NCBI GenBank assembly: GCA_037129695.1
Contig: JBAXUL010000018.1
Coordinates: 1-48,272 of the forward strand
Source of the DNA: CAINVV01 sp037129695
Lineage (GTDB): Bacteria; Bacteroidota; Bacteroidia; Bacteroidales; Prolixibacteraceae
Length of the DNA stretch: 48,272 nucleotides
Direction: 5' to 3'
Shown here: piece after piece, positions 42,045-48,272 of the stretch
Layout of the letters: the number at the start of each line of letters is the position of its first letter
Numbering within the stretch: the stretch's first letter is position 1
Position numbers and translations under genes: made by a program
Notes under the pieces: generated by a model
Seen by the model: only the letters and a program-made list of their open reading frames with translations
The model's database searches: none
Told to the model about the DNA's origin: nothing

Positions 42045-44113
42045 AATGACCAGGAAAGCCCGAAAAGCAAGGTGGCAACCGGAGCGGGGTAGGATGGAGA
42101 CGTATAGAATCCACCTTTCACAAACTGGGAGGCCAGGTTGGTGTATTTGATGTAAAATGCGGTTCTTTTCAGTTTGAAGTTGATAAAAGCATCCACCCAG
42201 GGATAATCACCTATTTTCTCGGTATTCTGACGGTAGAACATTCCGGTAGCGGGTGAATATCTGTCCGCATAATACGCTGTCTCGTACCGGGTATCCAATC
42301 CAAATTGAAAGAAAAGGACCTTGGCATAGGTATTTTCATAGTAGGTCGAATTTCTGATGCTTAACTCCGGAAGTATCAGGCATGAACTGGTGGTGGTGCG
42401 TTGATAGACAATCCAGTTGCGAATATGTAATCCTCCCAATTTAAAATCTTTGTTCAGCATCCCTTGTAAAACTGAGAATTCAGTGCCGGCTTGTTCAGGC
42501 AATCCATTTTCGTTGAAAAAGACATATTTGTTGATGATGCTGTAAGTCACGGATGCTTTAAGCCTCCATCCGGGTTTATCCAGCGTCGCACCAGCCTTCA
42601 GGGTATAAGTCCTGTCAAATGAATTCTCCCACTTGAAATGATTGGAGTAGTAGTGCTCATAAAAAAAGTCGGGTGTGCGATTCGACATTTTTCCAAAAAT
42701 CCGAATGGTTGAGGTGTCTTTTTTAGCCCTGAGTGGTTTTTCCATTTCGCCCGAAAGATCATAATCCAGTGCATTTCGTCCCTGAATCCAGGTCTTTCCG
42801 GCTACGTTCCAGTTAAGGAAGCGACCGTCGCTTCTGTAGGCTGATCCTCCGATATAAGTGTTTGAATAATTGTTGCTTTGTGTTAGCCCCACCGGAGGGT
42901 GTTTGACACCTAAAGAATCAACTGCCAGTTCCTGTTGAGGAAAATAGAGGTTTACAAGGTCGTTGGCGATGAAAACCTGCTTGCCGAAGGTGTATTTTCT
43001 ATCAGGAGCCTCAAGTATCTTCACTACCAGACGATTCGTCAGCACTGTCTGTCCGGATTGATCATTGGTGGCCGGATCAGCTGCTGTACCTGCAACGTTG
43101 TTGATATATGGAACATGGTCTTTTCCGTAAAATTTCACGTTGCCCTGGCCATCGGTATAGAGGTAGGAAGGATTTGGATTGGCTTCTGTAAAGGAACGGG
43201 AGGATTTTTGATAATCCATCACGTGCATCAAGGCTACCCTGGGAATAAATTGCTGGAAAATTTCTTTTTTATCCTGCATCTCCTTCCATGTTCCGAGTTT
43301 GTACTGGTGGGTCAAGGACACAAATAAGTTCTTGTTGAGCGAATTCACATCGGTGAACCAGACCGTAATGTTTTCGGGTGCAATATCAGGATTTTCGATG
43401 TCCTTCGGGTTTGGAAGTCCTCCGTTTTCCTGATTTTCAAATTTGTTGGTACCCAAGGCAAACCAATAGTCGTAACGATCGAAGGTTCCACTGGTGAAAA
43501 GCCCCGTGCTTTTGTCGCTTGCTTTCTGATTCAGGTATTTACCGGCGGATCCGATTGAGTTGAACCAGAATCCGAAATTGAGGTGCTTGTTAACATTCTG
43601 GGTGTGAAGAATCTTCATTAAGGTTTCACCCTTGGGTTTGTTCTGAAACCATTGTCCGTAGGTAATCAGGGTATAGGGCTTGGTCGCATCATAAAAGTGA
43701 ACTCCACCCGGCCATAACCCATAATCGAAATAGTTCTTTTGAAAGAGAAAATCCCGGTCAGTCTCACGTCTCATGAAAAAATCTTCAGATTGGTAAGAGT
43801 TTCCGATGTTTCCAAGTGATTCGACAGATATGGAATTTTTATAAGCCGGATGATAGATATGAAAATCGGTGATAGTGGTATCTACCTTGACTTGTTTGAT
43901 TCGGGTGAGATCGTCAATCATTTGGTATTCGCGCAACCGAAAAACGACGGAGTCATTTTTTGTTTTCACTGCATTTGGCTTTTTCTGATTGCTGCCACCG
44001 GATGAAGAACGTTGTTGTCCGGAACTTTGGTCCATGTTCGACATCTGGGCGTGTGAAATCATACCAACCAAAAAAAGCGCCGTTGCGAAGAGAAATTTTA
44101 ATCGAAGATTCAT
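42035..44113 (-). CDS. Putative outer-membrane porin of the Bacteroidota type
   Basis: A 692-residue exported beta-rich protein. The start at 44113 gives a clean Sec signal (LKFLFATALFLVGMISHAQ); longer in-frame starts to 44191 would bury it. After a Ser/Gln-rich linker the sequence alternates polar and aromatic residues, as in outer-membrane barrels, and ends in an aromatic FGLSWSFYN. Family-like stretches are FHIYHPAYKNSISVESLGN, LHTQNVNKHLNFGFWFNSIG and WVDAFINFKLKRTAFYIKY. Pore selectivity is unknown. A -7 box TATATTTG lies only 5 bases upstream of the ATG. It is downstream of the calcium ATPase gene and convergent with the Nudix gene. Confidence 0.82.
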   Translation of the reverse strand: MNLRLKFLFATALFLVGMISHAQMSNMDQSSGQQRSSSGGSNQKKPNAVKTKNDSVVFRLREYQMIDDLTRIKQVKVDTTITDFHIYHPAYKNSISVESLGNIGNSYQSEDFFMRRETDRDFLFQKNYFDYGLWPGGVHFYDATKPYTLITYGQWFQNKPKGETLMKILHTQNVNKHLNFGFWFNSIGSAGKYLNQKASDKSTGLFTSGTFDRYDYWFALGTNKFENQENGGLPNPKDIENPDIAPENITVWFTDVNSLNKNLFVSLTHQYKLGTWKEMQDKKEIFQQFIPRVALMHVMDYQKSSRSFTEANPNPSYLYTDGQGNVKFYGKDHVPYINNVAGTAADPATNDQSGQTVLTNRLVVKILEAPDRKYTFGKQVFIANDLVNLYFPQQELAVDSLGVKHPPVGLTQSNNYSNTYIGGSAYRSDGRFLNWNVAGKTWIQGRNALDYDLSGEMEKPLRAKKDTSTIRIFGKMSNRTPDFFYEHYYSNHFKWENSFDRTYTLKAGATLDKPGWRLKASVTYSIINKYVFFNENGLPEQAGTEFSVLQGMLNKDFKLGGLHIRNWIVYQRTTTSSCLILPELSIRNSTYYENTYAKVLFFQFGLDTRYETAYYADRYSPATGMFYRQNTEKIGDYPWVDAFINFKLKRTAFYIKYTNLASQFVKGGFYTSPSYPAPVATLLFGLSWSFYN

Positions 44114-44118
44114 GGGTG

Positions 44119-44126
44119 CAAATATA
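44119..44126 (-). promoter_or_regulatory. -7 box (TATATTTG on the minus strand) directly before the porin ATG
   Basis: The complement reads TATATTTGCACCC followed by ATG. It is a good TAnnTTTG match, but so close to the start codon that the message would be leaderless or nearly so. Confidence 0.5.
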
Positions 44127-44201
44127 GACATTTCGTCAGGATAGGCGAATTCAGGATCTTCGATTTTTGATTTTTGAGTCATTCCCGGCATTTGACCACC
44201 T

Positions 44202-47099
44202 TCAGCTTATTTTGACCCTGATGAGTTTTGAAAGAATCCTGCCTATTTCACCAATCCAAAGAACCACTGAAGTGGAACAAAAAATGATGATCCAGTCTCT
44301 CATTGGCAAAGGTGCCGTTCGGAAAACCTCACCGCCAAAGGTGACAATCAATGCCTGTCCGACCAGAATCACCAAAGCCGTTACCACGAATCCGATGCTC
44401 TTGTGCAGATTATGCAGGGCTGAATTACCTGATGAAAAAGCTTTTGCATTGAATAAATTCCAAAACTGGAGGAGTACGAAAACGGTAAAGAATCTTGTCA
44501 GGTTCTCTCGTGAGATAGTTCCGTCCGGTTCAGTCATCCAATAGAGTAATCCGAGGAGAAATACTACGAATATAAAACCTACCGAGAGGATAAAAGTCCG
44601 CATCAGTGGAGTAATGATAAAGTCGTCATTTCTTCGGGGCTTTTGATGCATCACTTTTTTGTTGGGAGGAAGTGATGCCAGGGCAGCCGCGGCGAAGGTA
44701 TCCATGATCAGGTTCACCCAGAGCATCTGGGTGACGGTCAACGGCATTTCACGGCCAAAAATTGAACCCAGCAGCACGATGACAAGTGCAGTTACATTGA
44801 TGGTTAATTGAAAAAGAATAAATCGCTGGATGTTCTGATACAATGACCGGCCCCACATGACAGCGGTTGCAATGCTATTGAAGGAATCGTCCAGCAGGGT
44901 AATGTCGCTGGCCTCCTTGGCCACAGATGTGCCTGAACCCATGGACAGGCCAACATGGGCAAAATTGAGTGCCGGTGCATCATTGGTGCCATCTCCCGTA
45001 ACTGCGACGATGGATCCTGCCCGTTGCAAGAGTTGTACAAGCCGTTGCTTGTCTGTGGGGCGTGCCCTGCACATGATTTTTAGGTTCCTGATTCGGTTGG
45101 AAGCTTCTTCATCAGATAGTCCTGCAAAGTCGACCCCGGTGATGAGTTGTTCTTCGCCATCGGCTTCCTTCCAGATGCCGATTTGCCGGCCAATCTCCCT
45201 CGCGGTACCCGGAGTATCTCCCGTTACAATTTTAATGTCGATGCCAGCATTGAGGCAGTCTGCAACGGCCTTTGGTACATCCTCCCTGACAGGGTCCGAG
45301 ATGGCTGCAATTCCCATGAATCGAAGATTTGAACTTATGACCGATCCCATCACAATCCTTTCCTGATCGTCATCAATTTCCTCGAAAGCAAATCCAAGGG
45401 TGCGCATGGCCTGATTCTGATACCCGATTAAAAGGGAATCTACTTCATTTTTATACCCGGCAACCGGAACTATTTGATCTTCCAATTGAATAGACTTACA
45501 AAGATCAAGTACAATTTCCGGTGCTCCCTTGATGAAAAGTAATCTTTTCCCTTCCGGTGTTCTGACGATCGTAGCCATGTATTTCCGCTCAGTTGAAAAG
45601 GTCAGTTGTTCGATCACCTCCAGATCGTTTCTGAGTTCGAGATAATTGGTGCCCTGGTCGCGCAACCAAAAAAGCAGCGCGGCTTCGGTGGGATTTCCAA
45701 TGGGGCGCACATCTGCGGGATTGGTAAAATCGAGGTAGGCGGTAGAATTTACTGCAATGGCCATCCTGATAAGGTCACTCTGTTCATTCGCGGCCAGTGT
45801 CTGGTTGCCCAGTCCAAAGAAATTGGTCCGGTAAACCACCATCTTATTTTGGGTGAGAGTGCCTGTTTTGTCTGTGCAAATGACTGTTGTGGCTCCCATG
45901 GTTTCACAGGCATGCATTTTCCTGACCAGGTTGTTGGCTTGTAACATTCGGCGCATGCTCAAGGCAAGACTGAGTGTCACACTCATCGGAAGACCTTCAG
46001 GAACCGCGACAACGATCAAAGTCACGGATACCATGAAAAAGGACAATATTCTGCCTGCGGTAAGGAGTGAAACCCATGATTCGTTCTGCGTCAGATCGAA
46101 ACCAAAGAGCCAGGCTATTCCAGCCAAAAGGACAAAAGTGACCACTCCTGTGAATATCCATCTGATCCAGCTTCCTTTTTCTACACTTTCAGGCGTCTTC
46201 AGTTTTTTATTGATCAATGTCAATCCGTCGTACAGAATGGGTACCCAAATCTTCATCAGGGCAATCATCATGGCGCCAATGACCAGCGTGGTTGATATCT
46301 TTTGTGCCAGGGTCATAACGGTTTTTCCGTTGTGAATGTCCTTGATAAACAATACAATAAATGTCAATGCGGCCAGTAAGAAACCTACAAAGCCGATCAG
46401 TCTGGCCAATCCGTCAAGTTGTTTGTTCAAAGGGGTTTCCTCTCCGCTCATTCGGGATGATTCACGTGCCACTTTGCCGTATTCAGTATGATCCCCTACT
46501 TTCACAATTCGTGCAGTGCAGTGTCCGTCAACGACAGAAGTTCCCCTGTAAACCATGTTGGACGGGTAGGTAGCCTCTTCGTCGAAATCGTTCTCATGGG
46601 TTGTTTTGTTGATGACCGGTTCTCCTGTCAGGGATGATTCGTTGATTTGCAGCGAAACAGACTCAAGCAGCAATCCATCTGCAGGAACTTCATCTCCGGT
46701 CGTGAGCAGCACAAGATCTCCTACAACGACCGAGGCTTTTGGGATTTCACAAATGTTCCCGTTGCGGATGGCCTTTACGAGGGTCTCATCGTTGACTTTA
46801 TTGAGCACATCAAATTTTTGATTGGCATCCAGTTCAAACCAGAAGGCGACTCCTGTAGCAAGAAAAATAGCAAAGAAAATTCCAATGGTCTCTGCGAAAT
46901 CGTGGTGAACAAATGAAATGCCCAAGGATAGAAATGCGGCAATCAGAAGGATCCGAATAATCGGGTCTTCAAATTTTTCGATGAATAACTTCCAAATTGA
47001 TGTTTTCGGAGGCGGGGTAAGAAGGTTCGGTCCGTGAATTCTACGGCTCTCTGTAATTCCCGAATCAGTTAATCCGGTAAGTAGTTTTTTAGAATCCAT
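44202..47099 (-). CDS. Calcium-translocating P-type ATPase, PMCA-like, with an extra membrane insertion
   Basis: P2B-like cation pump of the inner membrane, expected to export Ca2+. Actuator motif SLTGEPV, PEGLP in TM4 (367-371), phosphorylation motif CTDKTGTLT with D410, KGAPE in the nucleotide domain, TGDTPGTA and GDGTNDAPAL are present. The TM6 calcium-site motif NLIMDTFAAAALA carries Asn and Asp. 965 residues is longer than usual (about 880-900). The excess is a stretch at about 260-345, between TM3 and TM4, with two added hydrophobic segments (around 269-290 and 314-334); normal pumps have a short loop there. An even number of helices keeps the topology. Confidence 0.93.
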   Translation of the reverse strand: MDSKKLLTGLTDSGITESRRIHGPNLLTPPPKTSIWKLFIEKFEDPIIRILLIAAFLSLGISFVHHDFAETIGIFFAIFLATGVAFWFELDANQKFDVLNKVNDETLVKAIRNGNICEIPKASVVVGDLVLLTTGDEVPADGLLLESVSLQINESSLTGEPVINKTTHENDFDEEATYPSNMVYRGTSVVDGHCTARIVKVGDHTEYGKVARESSRMSGEETPLNKQLDGLARLIGFVGFLLAALTFIVLFIKDIHNGKTVMTLAQKISTTLVIGAMMIALMKIWVPILYDGLTLINKKLKTPESVEKGSWIRWIFTGVVTFVLLAGIAWLFGFDLTQNESWVSLLTAGRILSFFMVSVTLIVVAVPEGLPMSVTLSLALSMRRMLQANNLVRKMHACETMGATTVICTDKTGTLTQNKMVVYRTNFFGLGNQTLAANEQSDLIRMAIAVNSTAYLDFTNPADVRPIGNPTEAALLFWLRDQGTNYLELRNDLEVIEQLTFSTERKYMATIVRTPEGKRLLFIKGAPEIVLDLCKSIQLEDQIVPVAGYKNEVDSLLIGYQNQAMRTLGFAFEEIDDDQERIVMGSVISSNLRFMGIAAISDPVREDVPKAVADCLNAGIDIKIVTGDTPGTAREIGRQIGIWKEADGEEQLITGVDFAGLSDEEASNRIRNLKIMCRARPTDKQRLVQLLQRAGSIVAVTGDGTNDAPALNFAHVGLSMGSGTSVAKEASDITLLDDSFNSIATAVMWGRSLYQNIQRFILFQLTINVTALVIVLLGSIFGREMPLTVTQMLWVNLIMDTFAAAALASLPPNKKVMHQKPRRNDDFIITPLMRTFILSVGFIFVVFLLGLLYWMTEPDGTISRENLTRFFTVFVLLQFWNLFNAKAFSSGNSALHNLHKSIGFVVTALVILVGQALIVTFGGEVFRTAPLPMRDWIIIFCSTSVVLWIGEIGRILSKLIRVKIS

Positions 47100-47118
47100 G
47101 CAAAATGCGATTAGTCTC

Positions 47119-47126
47119 CAAATATA
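47119..47126 (-). promoter_or_regulatory. -7 box (TATATTTG on the minus strand) for the calcium ATPase
   Basis: The complement of 47119-47126 reads TATATTTG and ends 19 bases before the ATG at 47099. The remaining part of the 370-bp gap 47100-47469 holds the TetR control region at its right end and otherwise nothing recognisable. Confidence 0.55.
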
Positions 47127-47429
47127 CAGTATCTGAGTGAAAAAGTTTCCGGATGAGAAGTGGAAAGAGATGAGTCATTGAAATTTGCCTCCAATTCCTG
47201 ATACTTGTACCGATTACGATGGCAAACATTGGATGAATTAATGGCAGCATCGGATTTGCAATCAAATAATCTGAGTCAGATGGCCTCATCAAATAAGATT
47301 TTTAAGTTGCGCTCAAAAGATCAATGGTTTATTTCTCCCTTTATTTGTTGGGTTTGTGGAAATTTTTAATAACCAGAATAAAATAAAAAGAGCTTTTTGC
47401 AAAATATTTTTCGGAATTAACCAGATAGT

Positions 47430-47450
47430 TTAACCAAATGGTTAAGTTTG
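47430..47450 (+). promoter_or_regulatory. TetR promoter with overlapping palindromic operator
   Basis: A perfect inverted repeat TTAACC-AAAT-GGTTAA (47430-47445) overlaps a -7 box TAAGTTTG (47443-47450) that ends 19 bases before the tetR ATG. The overlap is the layout expected for autorepression by the encoded regulator (inference). A second TTAACC half-site lies at 47418-47423. Confidence 0.65.
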
Positions 47451-47469
47451 TACCGAAATAATTTACAGG

Positions 47470-48072
47470 ATGAGTTCAGACACGACCAAAGAGAAAATAA
47501 TTCAGGCTGCCCACGACGTATTTATCCGAAAAGGGATGGACGGTGCCAGAATGCAGGAGATTGCTGATGAAGCCGGTATCAACAAGGCCTTGCTGCATTA
47601 TTATTTTCATACCAAGGAGCAACTTTTCAGGGAAGTTTTCTATGGGATTTTAAGCAGATTGATTCCCGGTTTGATCCTTATCTTCAAAGGGGAAGGTACT
47701 TTTCCTGATAAAATCGAAGCCGTTGTTGCTGAATATGATTCATTCATGTATCAAAATCCGTATTTGCCTCAGTTTGTGTTCAGGGAAGTCAACAGGGATC
47801 CCGATCAACTCGCTGGATTTATGTCAGACCAGGGCCTGGATTTCGACCTGGTTGAAAAAATGATTGACCGCGAGGTGCAGGCGGGCCATTTGCGATTCAT
47901 CACTTTCCCCCATTTATTTGTCAGCATGATCGGAATGATCGTCATTCCCTATGTGGGAAGACCTTTATTTCAGCGGAAACTTTTTCAAAATGATCCTGTA
48001 AAATATGATGTGTTTTTGAAAGAGCGAAGGCAGGTGATCACCAACTTCATCAAACATGCGCTAATTAACTGA
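47470..48072 (+). CDS. TetR/AcrR-family transcriptional regulator
   Basis: A 200-residue dimeric repressor. The N-terminal helix-turn-helix reads AAHDVFIRKGMDGARMQEIA then DEAGINKALLHYYFHTKEQL, the standard TetR signature. The remainder is a helical ligand-binding domain with no recognisable specificity. It is divergent from the calcium ATPase gene, and a palindrome overlapping its own -7 box is a likely operator. Whether the target also includes the ATPase or genes beyond the window edge cannot be told. Confidence 0.93.
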   Translation: MSSDTTKEKIIQAAHDVFIRKGMDGARMQEIADEAGINKALLHYYFHTKEQLFREVFYGILSRLIPGLILIFKGEGTFPDKIEAVVAEYDSFMYQNPYLPQFVFREVNRDPDQLAGFMSDQGLDFDLVEKMIDREVQAGHLRFITFPHLFVSMIGMIVIPYVGRPLFQRKLFQNDPVKYDVFLKERRQVITNFIKHALIN

Positions 48073-48162
48073 AAATGAAACATGCCATCGAAAATTGGAT
48101 ATTTATAACGATAAAAAGGACAGAATTAAAGTAGCTTATAATCAGTAAATTAATAGCGTATG

Positions 48163-48272
48163 AAACGAGCATGGGCTAAGCCAACAAAAGGGAACGTAAA
48201 CGCACTTGCGAGTTCCATGAGTACTTACAGATATTCAATAATATAATTAATCTATTTACGAGTGAAACGAGC
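48163..48272. repeat. Structured interspersed repeat, copy 2 (102 bp) and start of a third
   Basis: Same left block (AAACGAGCATGGGC) and right block (GAGTTCCATGAGTACTTACA, CTATTTACGAGTG) as the copy at 41256. The centre differs and is 8 bases shorter, but again folds (CGCA-CT-TGCG, 48201-48210). At 48265 AAACGAGC begins again and is cut by the window edge, so the unit may be tandem here, with a 102-bp period. No gene is seen in 48073-48272. Confidence 0.8.

Noticed and set aside
48163..48272. CRISPR array beginning at the right edge
   Set aside because: The unit is about 100 bp, with mostly conserved sequence and a small variable hairpin; there is no short repeat/spacer alternation and no cas gene.
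1..48272. tRNA, rRNA or tmRNA genes
   Set aside because: No TTCGAnnC-type loop with a matching acceptor stem was found outside coding regions, and no rRNA-like sequence was seen.

Overview
The window looks like a chromosomal segment of a Bacteroidota bacterium, probably a Bacteroidales/Marinilabiliales-type polysaccharide degrader. Three things point this way. Exported glycoside hydrolases of families typical of the phylum (GH88/105, GH27, GH43, GH92, GH2) are abundant. Many genes are preceded by the phylum-specific -7 box TAnnTTTG. The era-der and lysS-gpsA-pgi neighbourhoods, a putative porin of the Bacteroidota type and a long LysS also fit. The exact taxon cannot be read from the sequence. 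No tRNA, rRNA, CRISPR array or SusC/SusD pair was seen.

Layout. Positions 1-4770 hold the end of a pectin/rhamnogalacturonan-type locus: two GH88/GH105 unsaturated uronyl hydrolases, a GH27 alpha-galactosidase and a ThuA-like protein. Positions 5075-6915 hold a soluble GAF histidine kinase and a small Spy/CpxP-like protein, separated by a strong terminator hairpin. Positions 7072-9454 hold a GntP-type gluconate permease with an exported TIM-barrel sugar isomerase/epimerase. Positions 9604-10603 hold a YefM-YoeB toxin-antitoxin pair and an SRPBCC protein. Positions 11031-12858 hold a truncated GH43 gene and a divergent, Tat-exported GH88/105 enzyme.

Positions 12991-23061 are a seven-gene minus-strand operon, read from 23061 downward: ROK sugar kinase, GmhA-type SIS isomerase, sugar MFS permease, exported amidohydrolase, unassigned exported TIM-barrel hydrolase, GH92 alpha-mannosidase, and a PfkB-HAD fusion. 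A divergent GH2 exo-beta-glucosaminidase-like lipoprotein (23769-26420) shares the control region. Together these suggest breakdown of a mannose/glucosamine-containing glycan, uptake of the sugars, and phosphorylation and isomerisation in the cytoplasm. The GmhA-type isomerase with an RfaE-like kinase and an attached phosphatase resembles the heptose-phosphate pathway and is one of the two most interesting points of the window.

The other is in the divergent promoter region. A GxxExxY gene with a stop at codon 6 sits between 25-bp direct repeats and next to a perfect 22-bp palindrome. Degenerate relatives of that palindrome lie at four other places in the window, including the point where GH43 is broken. 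This looks like a REP-like repeat family with a nuclease-fold protein attached.

Positions 26431-47099 are mostly housekeeping: SnoaL-like and VF530 proteins, Era, Der, a DEAD-box helicase, a ferredoxin-nitroreductase, RluA-type pseudouridine synthase, a lipoprotein, Pgi, GpsA, LysS, RecJ, a CoA-type Nudix hydrolase, a putative porin and a calcium P-type ATPase with two extra hydrophobic segments. A TetR regulator (47470-48072) closes the coding part. A 102-110 bp structured repeat occurs after recJ and again at the right edge, where a further copy appears to start.
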